A stretch of 64,000 nucleotides of DNA from Emcibacteraceae bacterium (GTDB taxonomy: Bacteria; Pseudomonadota; Alphaproteobacteria; Sphingomonadales; Emcibacteraceae). The notes beneath the pieces were generated by a model. It did not search any database. It saw only the letters and a program-made list of their open reading frames with translations, and was not told where the DNA came from. Shown here in pieces: positions 53,992-62,975 of the stretch. A program made the position numbers and the translations under genes. The stretch's first letter is position 1; each line of letters begins with the position of its first letter. Location of the stretch: assembly GCA_021774795.1 (NCBI GenBank), contig JAJFIR010000042.1, positions 62,001 to 126,000 on the forward strand, read 5' to 3'.

Positions 53992-54867
53992 TCAAATACC
54001 TACTTTCATTTGTTGTAAGGTTTCACAGCTAAACTTTATGCTTTCCATTGAACTTTTTGGGTTATCATGCTCAACAAAATAGTGCTTCAATCCCGCTTTT
54101 TCACTGGCCGCAAATATTTTAGCAAAATCAATATAACCCTCACCTACATCAACCATAGAACCGTCACCTGCCATATCTTTAACATGACACATATGAAAAC
54201 GACCGGGACTTCGATCAAAATATGTAAATGGATTTCTGCCAGCTTTAGTAATCCAGAATAAATCCATCTCCATGACCATCAGGTCTTGGTCAATATCCTT
54301 GAGGAACATGTCATAAGGTTCCACACCTTCAACGGCTTCAAATTCAAATTCATGATTATGGTAAGCAAACTGGACGCCACCTTTTTTACATTCTTCACCA
54401 GCTTTATTGAATATTTCTGTAATATTTTTTAACTGATCCAGGGTTTCCCGGTGAGCACCATCAAATCCGGCAATAGTGATATATTTATGTCCGATAGTAG
54501 CCGCATTTTCGATCAACGCTTTGAAATTATCACCTTCAATATCATTGAGACCAATATGAACGGAGGGCGAAACCAACCCGCTAACATTCAGAATATTTCT
54601 GATTGTTTTTGCTGATCTGCCAAAATAACCAGCAAACTCAACTTCTTTATAACCAAATTCCGCCACTTTGCTTACAGTGTCTTCCACATTATTAGCCATA
54701 TGATCACGCACGGTATAAAGCTGAACACCAATATTCTTTATTTTACCCATACCGTCTATGTTAGAAGGCGCAGAAAAAGATTGAAATGCACCGCCAACCC
54801 CTAAAACGCTGGCTAAACTGAATCCAGCCGAGGACTTAACAAAATTTCTTCTGTTGATTAGCGTCAT
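53992..54867 (-). CDS. Tat-exported sugar isomerase/epimerase-like TIM barrel, copy 1
   Basis: A 291-residue protein with a Tat signal (NRRNFVKSSAGFSLASVLG) and the same TIM-barrel pattern as the gene at 51386: NIGVQLYTVRDHMANN, FAYHNHEFEFEAV, VMEMDLFWITKAG, CHVKDMAGDG and YFVEHDNPKS. The two are clear paralogues, duplicated together with a GMC gene. It lies 13 nt after GMC copy 1. The reaction is unproven; isomerisation or lyase action on a 3-keto sugar is inferred. Confidence 0.85.
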   Translation of the reverse strand: MTLINRRNFVKSSAGFSLASVLGVGGAFQSFSAPSNIDGMGKIKNIGVQLYTVRDHMANNVEDTVSKVAEFGYKEVEFAGYFGRSAKTIRNILNVSGLVSPSVHIGLNDIEGDNFKALIENAATIGHKYITIAGFDGAHRETLDQLKNITEIFNKAGEECKKGGVQFAYHNHEFEFEAVEGVEPYDMFLKDIDQDLMVMEMDLFWITKAGRNPFTYFDRSPGRFHMCHVKDMAGDGSMVDVGEGYIDFAKIFAASEKAGLKHYFVEHDNPKSSMESIKFSCETLQQMKVGI

Positions 54868-54880
54868 AGATTATTCCTTT

Positions 54881-56572
54881 TTAGAGTGCATGTGATTTCA
54901 TTTGCGTAACCGCATAATCGACGGCTCTTGCGGTTAATGCCATATAAGTTAAAGACGGATTTTGACAGGCAGAAGATGCCATTGCTGAGCCATCCGTTAT
55001 AAATACGTTATTAACGTCATGACATTGATTGTAGCCGTTTAGCACAGATGTCCTTGGGTCATGTCCCATACGCGCAGTACCCATTTCATGAATACCTAAT
55101 CCCGCTGAATCTTCTGTATTAAACGTTTTTACATTTTGAAGACCAAGCCCTCTCATCATCTCAGCGGCAGTATCCATCATAACTTTGCGGATTTTTTTAT
55201 CATTCTCACCAAAAGTACACTCAACATGAAGTTGCGCCATGCCCCATCGGTCTTTCTTGGTATTGTGTAATGTGGCCCGATTGTCGGCACGCGGTAGCAT
55301 TTCACCATAACCTTCAAGTTCTATGACCCATGGTCCCGGCGTTTTAAAGCTTTCTTTAAAATCAGCACCAAATCCTTTACCATCCATTTGATCTTGCCAA
55401 TTTTTACGTTTGCCACCCCCCTGAAATGCGTATCCACGGACAAAATCTTCGGTATCTTCATTCAAATTAGTGAAGCGCGGGATATAAATACTATTTGGCT
55501 TCCGGCCTATATAATATCTATCATGGAACTCGTTCATTTCTCCGCTCGCACCAGCAAGACATAAATGATCCATCAAATAGCGGCCAACAGCATCACTGCT
55601 ATTTGCAAAGCCAGTCTGAAAATGTTCACTGGTCGAATTAAGCAGTATTTGTGTCGTGCCCAAAGTCGATGCACAAAGGAAAATTACCCGTGCTTCATAT
55701 ATTCTGGTTTCTTTGTTTTTTGAATTGATTATTCGAACGCCGGTGGCCTTTTTTGTTTTATCATCATAAATTACACTATGGACGATACTGTCTGTTACTA
55801 TCGTTAGATTTCCGGTATTTTCGGCCGCCGGTAGTGTCGCTGCCTGGCTGGAAAAATAAGCACCGAATGAGCATCCACGTTGGCATTGATTGCGCGACTG
55901 GCAGGTCCCGCGGCCTAAGTCAGTATGGATTTCTTGAGGTTCCGTCAAATGGGCACAGCGTCCCGGGATCATTACCCGGTCATCGTATTTTTCTGCTATT
56001 CTTTTACTAAATTCTTCTTCGGCACAATTAAAGCCGATTGGCGGCAAAAACTTTCCGTCCGGAAGTTGCGGCAGTCCTTCCATAGTTCCGCTTATCCCTG
56101 CAAATATTTCCACATGATCATACCATTTTTTTATGTCGTTATAACGGATCGGCCAGTCTACGCCATGACCGTCTCTTTTATTAGATGCGAAATCCATTTC
56201 GCTCCACCGGTAACTTTGTCGGTGCCAAAGAAGTGATCTTCCACCTAAGTGATGACCTCTTATCCACGCAAATGATGTGCCGTCTTCTTGTGAGTAAGGA
56301 TGTTCGGTATCATCAGTAAAAAAATGTTTGGTCGAATCTTTAAATGCATAACATTTTTTTTGAATAGGGTATTTTTCATCAGCCAGTTTTCGGTCAACAT
56401 CGTCACGAAAACGCATTTCCCACGGGTCTTTATTTTCACCCTCATAATCATCTATATGTTCGACATGACGACCACGTTCGATGACAAGCGTTTTCATTCC
56501 TTTTTCGGTAAATTCCTTCGCTGCCCAACCGCCCGAAATTCCTGACCCCACTACGATTACATCAAAATCCAT
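54881..56572 (-). CDS. GMC-family sugar dehydrogenase, first copy
   Basis: A 563-residue flavoprotein, first of the three GMC paralogues in operon order and directly downstream (27 nt) of the small subunit-like gene, so this copy is the most likely partner of that subunit. It has FAD fold VVGSGISGGWAAKEF, LGGRSLLWHRQSYRW, C-x5-C-x3-C in TCQSRNQCQRGCSFG, and catalytic IHEMGTARMG and CQNPSLTYM. It probably acts as a glycoside 3-dehydrogenase-type catalytic subunit; glucose, gluconate or inositol oxidation are alternatives. Confidence 0.88.
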   Translation of the reverse strand: MDFDVIVVGSGISGGWAAKEFTEKGMKTLVIERGRHVEHIDDYEGENKDPWEMRFRDDVDRKLADEKYPIQKKCYAFKDSTKHFFTDDTEHPYSQEDGTSFAWIRGHHLGGRSLLWHRQSYRWSEMDFASNKRDGHGVDWPIRYNDIKKWYDHVEIFAGISGTMEGLPQLPDGKFLPPIGFNCAEEEFSKRIAEKYDDRVMIPGRCAHLTEPQEIHTDLGRGTCQSRNQCQRGCSFGAYFSSQAATLPAAENTGNLTIVTDSIVHSVIYDDKTKKATGVRIINSKNKETRIYEARVIFLCASTLGTTQILLNSTSEHFQTGFANSSDAVGRYLMDHLCLAGASGEMNEFHDRYYIGRKPNSIYIPRFTNLNEDTEDFVRGYAFQGGGKRKNWQDQMDGKGFGADFKESFKTPGPWVIELEGYGEMLPRADNRATLHNTKKDRWGMAQLHVECTFGENDKKIRKVMMDTAAEMMRGLGLQNVKTFNTEDSAGLGIHEMGTARMGHDPRTSVLNGYNQCHDVNNVFITDGSAMASSACQNPSLTYMALTARAVDYAVTQMKSHAL

Positions 56573-56599
56573 AATTTATTTTCCAATTAGCAGGATGAT

Positions 56600-57172
56600 T
56601 TAAGTAGCCCATGTTCTTCCAACGCGTTCAAACGGTATGCAGCCTTCATAAGGTCCGGGAATAGCTTCATATCTTAGTTCTTCCTCAGCACCAATTTGTG
56701 ACGTAAAATAACCAACGAGCGTTAGTTCTTTAAATTCTTGAAAGAATGTTTTTTCTTCGCCCATTTCGTTATCCATGTCGGTCATTAGTTTATGACGTTC
56801 TGTATCCGAACAATTTAAAAAATCTTTTCCATAAGCACCGTTCGAGCGTTCATCAACCGCGCTTAACCCCATCATAAAGTTACTCTTTTCATCCGGATAA
56901 TACCATTCTGATACTATCAAATGAATATAGTCATGAACGCCGGCTGCTTTGGCTCCCGGCGTATCCGTATCCGGTATAATCATTTGTGCCATTTCGCTTA
57001 CCAGATTCAGTTGCGCTTCGGAAAAAGCCGCATCTTTTATATCTACGGATTGCGCAAAGCCGGTACCCGACATAACCCCTAATATCACCGAGGCAGAAAC
57101 CGCGCCGCCGGTCATCGTTGCAACTTGCTTTAACATTTCGCGTCGATTTAATTGGTCATCAATTTTTGTCAT
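56600..57172 (-). CDS. Gluconate 2-dehydrogenase subunit 3-like protein (Tat carrier subunit)
   Basis: A 190-residue protein with a Tat-type N-terminus (LNRREMLKQVATMTGGAVS) and the subunit-3 pattern (LVSEMAQMIIPDTDTPGAKAAGVHDYI, then YEAIPGPYEGCIPFE). In glucoside 3-dehydrogenase and gluconate dehydrogenase this small subunit carries the signal-less flavoprotein across the membrane by Tat. Only one such gene accompanies three GMC genes here, so it may serve all three. It starts 1 nt after the upstream isomerase gene. Confidence 0.86.
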   Translation of the reverse strand: MTKIDDQLNRREMLKQVATMTGGAVSASVILGVMSGTGFAQSVDIKDAAFSEAQLNLVSEMAQMIIPDTDTPGAKAAGVHDYIHLIVSEWYYPDEKSNFMMGLSAVDERSNGAYGKDFLNCSDTERHKLMTDMDNEMGEEKTFFQEFKELTLVGYFTSQIGAEEELRYEAIPGPYEGCIPFERVGRTWAT

Positions 57173-57173
57173 T

Positions 57174-58226
57174 TTATAATCCTAAGACTGTTTTATTTAG
57201 GTCATCATCGGCTCCGGCTCCGGCAAAATCATCAAAACTTCGTTCGCAAGGTTTAATGATGTGATCTTTAACAAATTGAGCACCTTCCCGTGCGCCATCT
57301 TCTGGGTCTTTAATGCAGCACTCCCACTCTACTACACCCCAGCCCTCAAATCCATATTGTGTAAGTTTGCTGAAAATTCCTTTGAAGTCGATTTGACCAT
57401 CACCCAGCGAACGAAACCGCCCCGGCCTGTCAATCCACGCCTGATAGCCACCATAAACACCTGAACGGCCGTTACAATTAAGCTCGCCGTCCTTAACATG
57501 GAACATTTTTATGCGTTCATGATAAATATCAATAAACTCCAAATAATCCATGTGCTGTAATATTAAGTGGCTCGGGTCGTATAAAATATTAGCGCGCGGA
57601 TGATCATCCACCGCTTTTAAAAACATCTCAAATGAGGCACCGTCATGCAAATCTTCACCAGGATGGATTTCATAACAAACATCAACGCCAAACGCATCGA
57701 ATGCATCCAGAATGGGAAGCCAGCGACGCGCCAATTCTGCAAAGCCCTGCTCTACCAATCCCTGAGGGCGCTGCGGCCAAGGATACATGGTATGCCACAT
57801 TAAAGCACCGGGGAAAGTAGCATGCGCCGTTAAGCCCAAACGGCCACTTGCTTCGGCAGCAAGCATCATCTGCTCCGTCGCCCACTTTTCCTTCGCCTTA
57901 TGATCATCTTTCGCATGATCCGGGCCAAAGCCATTAAAAAGTGTATCATACGCCGGGTGACACGCTACCAGTTGGCCCTGAATGTGGGTTGACAGCTCCG
58001 TAATCTCCACACCGTGTTTTTTCGCGGTTTCGATTAAACCGTCGCAATAATCTTGATCCGCTGCCGCACGTTCAAGATCAAAAATGCGACCATCCCAAGA
58101 CGGAATTTGAACACCAATATATCCAATAGATGCCGCCCATTCGACAATTGTCTCAAAGCTATTAAATGGAGCTTCATCGGAAGCAAATTGTGCTAAAAAG
58201 AGTGCTGGCCCTTTAATTTTTTTCAT
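57174..58226 (-). CDS. Sugar phosphate isomerase/epimerase-family TIM barrel (cytoplasmic)
   Basis: A 350-residue xylose-isomerase-like TIM barrel without a signal peptide. The metal ligands are probably Glu in CYEIHPGED, Asp in LYDPSHL, His in MFHVKDGE and Glu in VVEWECC. It is longer than, and distinct from, the two Tat-exported relatives downstream. In 3-keto-sugar clusters such proteins isomerise or cleave keto-sugars. It is the second gene of the operon, 14 nt after the Gfo/Idh/MocA gene. Confidence 0.86.
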   Translation of the reverse strand: MKKIKGPALFLAQFASDEAPFNSFETIVEWAASIGYIGVQIPSWDGRIFDLERAAADQDYCDGLIETAKKHGVEITELSTHIQGQLVACHPAYDTLFNGFGPDHAKDDHKAKEKWATEQMMLAAEASGRLGLTAHATFPGALMWHTMYPWPQRPQGLVEQGFAELARRWLPILDAFDAFGVDVCYEIHPGEDLHDGASFEMFLKAVDDHPRANILYDPSHLILQHMDYLEFIDIYHERIKMFHVKDGELNCNGRSGVYGGYQAWIDRPGRFRSLGDGQIDFKGIFSKLTQYGFEGWGVVEWECCIKDPEDGAREGAQFVKDHIIKPCERSFDDFAGAGADDDLNKTVLGL

Positions 58227-58240
58227 ATTTTCGTCCTAAT

Positions 58241-59407
58241 TTATATTTTTGTCCATTTTTGGTCTGAATTTGAGCTTTTAACGAATGCCTCCACAAATGC
58301 CATACCGCGGACGCCCTCATCTATTCCAACATGTGCTGATGCGCTCTCGCTGTTTTTTGCTGCTCTAATTTCATTGGCGAATTCAGTATATAGATTAGCA
58401 AACGCCTCGAGATAGCCTTCAGGGTGCCCTGCCGGCAAGCGACAAGAATTATATGCTTCTGATGAAAGATTATTTTTATCCACACCGTTTGTAAGTCGTT
58501 GTTCCGCAACACCAAGAGGTTTATAGATCAAATTAAATGGCAGCATCTGATGCCACTCAAGGCCACCTTTGTCACCATAAATTTTAATATTCAAATCATT
58601 TTCTTCACCGGCGCAAATTTGGCTGGCTGTAAGTGTTCCCTTTGCGCCATTTCTCATTTTAAACAAAACTGAACCGTCGTCATCCAATAATCGACCTTCC
58701 ACAAATATATTTAGATCAGCACAAATATCAGTCATAAGATCGCCAGAAATATATTCTACCAAATTATGCGCGTGAGTTCCAATATCGCCCATTGCACCGC
58801 AAATTCCGGAACGCGCGGGATCAGTTCGCCATTCTGCCTGTTTATTATCCCCGGATTCTTCAAATTTCGAAAGCCATCCTTGGGGGTATTCGACTAAAAT
58901 CTTTCTAATTTCCCCTAAGTCGCCCCGTTTAACCATTGACCGTGCCTGACGAACCATAGGATACCCGAGATATGTGTGTGTCAGGCCATATAACAAACCC
59001 GTTTGATTAACTAATTCTTGTAAACGCAATGCTTCATCCAGATTCAACGTTGCCGGCTTATCAGACATAACATGAAAACCCGCTTTGAGGGCCGCTTCAG
59101 CCGGTGGGAAATGCAAATGGTTTGGTGTTACGATTGCCACAAAGTCCATACGTTCACCGTGTGGAAGTGCCGCTTCCTTTTCCATCATTTGTTCATAATT
59201 TTCATAAACCCTGGATGGTTCCAGAAAAAGTGCCTCACCTGTTTGTTTCGATTTTTCATAAGAGCTACTAAATGCCCCACATACTAGTTCGATCTGATTA
59301 TCAAGCCTTGCGGCCATGCGGTGTACTTCACCAATGAATGATCCGGGGCCGCCGCCGACCATACCCATTTTAATTCTACGATTGGAATGAATTGCTTTAT
59401 TCGACAT
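58241..59407 (-). CDS. Gfo/Idh/MocA-family oxidoreductase
   Basis: A 388-residue NAD(P)-dependent sugar oxidoreductase: Rossmann start [17 protein letters not shown], the MSDKPATLN motif with catalytic Lys near 135, and [16 protein letters not shown] with the active-site Asp and His. It lacks a signal peptide, so it works in the cytoplasm, probably reducing or oxidising an imported 3-keto sugar. It is the first gene of the leftward operon, facing the LacI-type operator. Confidence 0.88.
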   Translation of the reverse strand: MSNKAIHSNRRIKMGMVGGGPGSFIGEVHRMAARLDNQIELVCGAFSSSYEKSKQTGEALFLEPSRVYENYEQMMEKEAALPHGERMDFVAIVTPNHLHFPPAEAALKAGFHVMSDKPATLNLDEALRLQELVNQTGLLYGLTHTYLGYPMVRQARSMVKRGDLGEIRKILVEYPQGWLSKFEESGDNKQAEWRTDPARSGICGAMGDIGTHAHNLVEYISGDLMTDICADLNIFVEGRLLDDDGSVLFKMRNGAKGTLTASQICAGEENDLNIKIYGDKGGLEWHQMLPFNLIYKPLGVAEQRLTNGVDKNNLSSEAYNSCRLPAGHPEGYLEAFANLYTEFANEIRAAKNSESASAHVGIDEGVRGMAFVEAFVKSSNSDQKWTKI

Positions 59408-59442
59408 TAAATATTCCTACTTCTGGTCCCTGATATCCCTAA

Positions 59443-59462
59443 AAATGTAAACAATTACATTT
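59443..59462. promoter_or_regulatory. LacI-type operator in the divergent promoter region
   Basis: A perfect palindrome, AAATGTAA-ACAA-TTACATTT, matching the general LacI-family pattern TGTAA-N4-TTACA. It lies 36 nt upstream of the Gfo/Idh/MocA ATG and 102 nt upstream of the lacI-type gene. It is probably bound by that regulator to control both operons. Confidence 0.8.
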
Positions 59463-59563
59463 TGATTGGCAAGGTATATTTCCTTCTATAGAATACTGGT
59501 AATTCATGCCTTTAAAAATCAATTAATTAGGTTTATAAGCAACAAGAAAAAACAGGTTTTATA

Positions 59564-60568
59564 ATGGCTACAATTCGTGACGTTTCTAAAATTGCTGGTG
59601 TTTCCGTTGCGACGGTCTCTCGAACGCTCAGCATGCCCGATAAAGTTTCTCAAAAAACCCGTGAAAAAGTGCAAAATGCGATCGACAAAACAAATTATAG
59701 GCCTAACATTTTGGCGCGTAATTTTAGAACCCGCAAGGCATCAACTATTGTTGTGTTGGTTCCAGATATCGCCAATCCATTTTTTTCTCGGGTAATTCGC
59801 GGCATTGAACAAACGGCTCAAAAGCTTGGTTACGCAGTTCTTCTTGGTGACACACAAGGATTGCGGGAACGCGAATATACCTATGCCAATATGGTCAAAA
59901 CGTCTCAGGCTGACGGAATTATTCAACTCGATTGTCATGTCCCTTTTGGTGCTGATGAGGAAGAAGATATTTTCCCCATCGTTAATGTATGCGACTGCAT
60001 AAGAAATACAGCCATGCCTACAATTCAATTGGATAACGTTGCCGCAGCAATGGAAATGACTGAACATATCATATCATTAAAGCATAAAAATATCGGGATT
60101 ATTCACGGCCCAAAAGAAAGCACAATCACTATGGACCGCATAAAAGGGTTTGAAATTGCCCTTAAAAATGCGGACATCGATATAGACCGCTCGCTGGTTG
60201 TAGAAGGCGATTATTCAATTAAATCAGGTTCCCAGGCGGCTTATAATCTTTTGAAAAACCCGTCGCCACCAAGCGCCATGCTCTGTTTTAATGATGAAAT
60301 GGCAATTGGAGCCATTCATCAGGTAAAATCAATGGGTTTTTCAGTACCCCATGACATATCTGTTTCGGGATTTGATGATATTAATTTCGCAGAATTTTGC
60401 GACCCACCGCTTACGACAATTTCTCAGCCAGCAGAAGATTTCGGCTCGAAAGCAATGTTAATGCTCTATGACGTCATCAATGAGATTGAAGTTAAGAATA
60501 AAAATATGTTCTTACCATTTAAATTAAAAATTCGCAACAGCACCGCTCCACTTAAAAAGGACGAATAA
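59564..60568 (+). CDS. LacI-family transcriptional regulator
   Basis: A 334-residue repressor-type regulator: N-terminal HTH (ATIRDVSKIAGVSVATVSRTL) and hinge helix (YRPNILARNFRTRK), then a periplasmic-binding-protein-like sugar-sensing domain (VLVPDIANPFFSRVIRGIE, GIIHGPKESTITMDRIKGF, VSGFDDINFAEFCDPPLTT). It is expected to bind the palindrome at 59443-59462 and respond to a sugar or keto-sugar. It forms a two-gene unit with the DUF1080 gene (1-nt gap). Confidence 0.92.
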   Translation: MATIRDVSKIAGVSVATVSRTLSMPDKVSQKTREKVQNAIDKTNYRPNILARNFRTRKASTIVVLVPDIANPFFSRVIRGIEQTAQKLGYAVLLGDTQGLREREYTYANMVKTSQADGIIQLDCHVPFGADEEEDIFPIVNVCDCIRNTAMPTIQLDNVAAAMEMTEHIISLKHKNIGIIHGPKESTITMDRIKGFEIALKNADIDIDRSLVVEGDYSIKSGSQAAYNLLKNPSPPSAMLCFNDEMAIGAIHQVKSMGFSVPHDISVSGFDDINFAEFCDPPLTTISQPAEDFGSKAMLMLYDVINEIEVKNKNMFLPFKLKIRNSTAPLKKDE

Positions 60569-60569
60569 A

Positions 60570-61361
60570 ATGAAACGTAAATTCTTCAAATCTATAGTTT
60601 TTGCCATTGGAGCTTTTGGCTTTTGCGCAAATACGACACTTGCAGCGGATAAATGGGTTTCCCTCTTTAATGGTGAAAGTCTTGATGGGTGGACCGTGAA
60701 ATTCAGCGGTTATGAACCCGGTATAAATTACAAAGACACCTTCAGAGCAAAAGATGGCGTTCTATCCGCCAATTATGATCAATATGACAAATTTAACCAA
60801 GAGTGGGGCCATATATTTTATACAGATCAAAAATTTTCAAATTATATCATTCGCTTGGAATATCGGTTTGTTGGAGAGCAGGTTGCAAATGCACCGCAGT
60901 GGGCGATCCGCAACAACGGTATAATGCTCCATTGCCAATCACCACAAAGTATGGGGCTTGTTCACGGTTGGCCTCAATCTATTGAAGCACAGCTCCTTGG
61001 TGGATTAAGTGATGGCAAAGAACGGCCAACCGGAAATTTATGTACACCCGGCCTCCATGTTATAATTGACGGCGAGCTTGAAAAAACTCATTGCATAAAC
61101 TCAAGCTCAAAAACTTATCACGGCGATCAGTGGGTAACAGCAGAAGTCGAAGTAAGGGGGGACAAAATTATCAGACACAGAATTAATGGTGAGCTGGTGA
61201 TGGAATATACCAAACCACAAGTTGATGCCGATGATCCGGAACACCCGCCGCGAGTTTTTAAAACTGGGATGCCTGTAACCGAAGGATATATTGCCCTTCA
61301 AGCTGAAAGTCATAATACGGAATTTCGAAATATTATGCTTTTAAACCTTGATGAAAAGTGA
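60570..61361 (+). CDS. DUF1080 (3-keto-disaccharide hydrolase type) exported protein
   Basis: A 263-residue protein with a Sec signal peptide (SIVFAIGAFGFCANTTLAA) and a concanavalin-like DUF1080 domain starting KWVSLFNGESLDGWTVKF and containing RNNGIMLHCQSPQSMG and SIEAQLLGGLSDG. Some DUF1080 proteins have been shown to hydrolyse 3-keto-glycosides, releasing 3-ketoglucose. With the GMC dehydrogenases it makes a coherent oxidise-then-cleave scheme in the periplasm. It is co-transcribed with the LacI regulator. Confidence 0.87.
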   Translation: MKRKFFKSIVFAIGAFGFCANTTLAADKWVSLFNGESLDGWTVKFSGYEPGINYKDTFRAKDGVLSANYDQYDKFNQEWGHIFYTDQKFSNYIIRLEYRFVGEQVANAPQWAIRNNGIMLHCQSPQSMGLVHGWPQSIEAQLLGGLSDGKERPTGNLCTPGLHVIIDGELEKTHCINSSSKTYHGDQWVTAEVEVRGDKIIRHRINGELVMEYTKPQVDADDPEHPPRVFKTGMPVTEGYIALQAESHNTEFRNIMLLNLDEK

Positions 61362-61429
61362 CCGGGTGCGTTAAAGTGATTATAAGATGATACTTCGGTA
61401 TGGTCGGTAATTCGCCCGGTCAGGGAAAA

Positions 61430-61993
61430 TCAAACCATCCATGAACCACCAACACAAACCACGTTGGAAAGTGCGAGATATTCCTCAGCCGTTTTTTCTG
61501 TTATACCGCCCGTCGGACAAAACTTAAGCTGCGGTAACGGACCCATTATAGATTTTAACATTTTAATTCCACCAACCGCTTCGGCAGGAAATAGTTTAAA
61601 ATAAGAATAACCCATATCATACAAATTCATTGCTTCAGACGGTGTTGCTACCCCGGGTAAGAAGGGAATTTCGCTTTCGTTTGCCGCCTTTAACAACTCA
61701 TCCGTATGCCCCGGGCTTACGATAAATTTAGCACCGGCTGCAACGGCCGCGTCATATTGTCCTTTATTTAAGATGGTGCCTGCGCCAACGGTTATTTCTG
61801 ACATTTCATCGGCTATTTCGCTAATTGCCAAAAGGCCGAACTCGGTTCTTAACGTCACTTCAAGGGTTTTATATCCAAGTTCAGAAAGTGATTTGGCCAT
61901 CGGTATGGCATCTTCAATATTTTTTATGACCATAACCGGAACGATCTTTATTTCTTTGAATAAATCTTCAAACTTTTGATTAGTATGACTCAT
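61430..61993 (-). CDS. eda: KDPG/KHG aldolase lacking its C-terminal end
   Basis: 187 residues of 2-keto-3-deoxy-6-phosphogluconate aldolase. Active-site Glu (LEVTLRTEFG), VGAGTILN, SPGHTDELL, Schiff-base Lys (YFKLFPAEAVGG) and the phosphate site up to CVGGSWMV are present. Family members usually go on for about 20-27 residues after GGSW(M/L)(V), forming the last helix; here a TGA follows at once and no remnant is recognisable downstream. It may be unstable or inactive. It is last in the zwf-pgl-edd-glk-eda operon and faces the end of the DUF1080 gene. Confidence 0.85.
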   Translation of the reverse strand: MSHTNQKFEDLFKEIKIVPVMVIKNIEDAIPMAKSLSELGYKTLEVTLRTEFGLLAISEIADEMSEITVGAGTILNKGQYDAAVAAGAKFIVSPGHTDELLKAANESEIPFLPGVATPSEAMNLYDMGYSYFKLFPAEAVGGIKMLKSIMGPLPQLKFCPTGGITEKTAEEYLALSNVVCVGGSWMV

Positions 61994-62009
61994 TTTCCAG
62001 GCCTATTTT

Positions 62010-62972
62010 TCATAAAAACATCCCTGAATAAAATCCAGCAGCACCAATTAAAGCCGGCTGTTCTTCCAGAATAAAATAAGTGGCCATTTCCTTCACAAAC
62101 GGCAAGTTTTCATTTTCTTCGAATTTCGATCTGAAATCGCTTTCCAAAAAAAACTTTTCTATTTTGGGAAGCACGCCGCCCGCAAGATAAACACCGCCCG
62201 TTGCGTTAAATGTTCCGGCCATATCACTGGCATAACAGCCAAGCATACCAGAATAAATTTTAAGCGCACGAATGCTATCTTCATTATCATGATTAGTGGC
62301 CAGATCAACAATTTCAGATGGATGGAGTCGTTCATTTTTCGCACCATTCATAACGCCAAGCGCATAATAAATACTTCCGATACCACGTCCGCATAGCAAA
62401 TGTTCCGCAGACATTCGTTTATGCTCATGGCTTAAAATATTATATATTTCTTTTTCCAAATCACCGCTTGGCGCAAAACCGACATGTCCGCCTTCGCTGG
62501 CAAGTGGCTTCCATTTTTCTCCGGCAGAAATTAATGCTGCCACACCAACACCGGTTCCTGGACCAACGACGATTTTATTACCACGTTCATCAATCTGGCC
62601 ACGACCAACTTTTATCATTTGATCATCCCGTAACAACGCGAGTGAGCATGCGTTGGCGCAATAATCATTAAGGACTTTTACTTCTTCCATTTTCAAAAAA
62701 TCAGCTATTTCCGATTGCTTAAACTGCCAAGTACCGTTTGTCATCGATACTTGGTCATTATTAACTGGTCCGGCAAATGCCACGGCGGCTCTGGCCGGTT
62801 TGGCTTTCACTTGCAAAAGATAGTCCGCAATCGCATCTTCCAAATATACCCAATTTTCAGTTGGATATACGGTAATTTTTTCGAGACGAATATCATGATG
62901 ATTATTGATATTCGCTAACGCAAACCGTGCGTGGGTCCCCCCGATATCGGCCACTAGAATTTCGGATGTCAT
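62010..62972 (-). CDS. glk: Glucokinase
   Basis: A 320-residue proteobacterial Glk-type hexokinase: ATP-binding EILVADIGGTHARFALAN at the start, KVLNDYCANACSLALL with the catalytic Asp, VVGPGTGVGVAAL and SEGGHVGFAPSG. It makes glucose 6-phosphate. It follows the edd remnant directly and appears intact. Confidence 0.94.
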   Translation of the reverse strand: MTSEILVADIGGTHARFALANINNHHDIRLEKITVYPTENWVYLEDAIADYLLQVKAKPARAAVAFAGPVNNDQVSMTNGTWQFKQSEIADFLKMEEVKVLNDYCANACSLALLRDDQMIKVGRGQIDERGNKIVVGPGTGVGVAALISAGEKWKPLASEGGHVGFAPSGDLEKEIYNILSHEHKRMSAEHLLCGRGIGSIYYALGVMNGAKNERLHPSEIVDLATNHDNEDSIRALKIYSGMLGCYASDMAGTFNATGGVYLAGGVLPKIEKFFLESDFRSKFEENENLPFVKEMATYFILEEQPALIGAAGFYSGMFL

Positions 62973-62975
62973 TTT

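Noticed and set aside
61362-61440. Terminator between DUF1080 and eda (ACCGGG / CGCCCGGT)
   Set aside because: The arms pair imperfectly across a loop of about 45 nt and no T-run follows.
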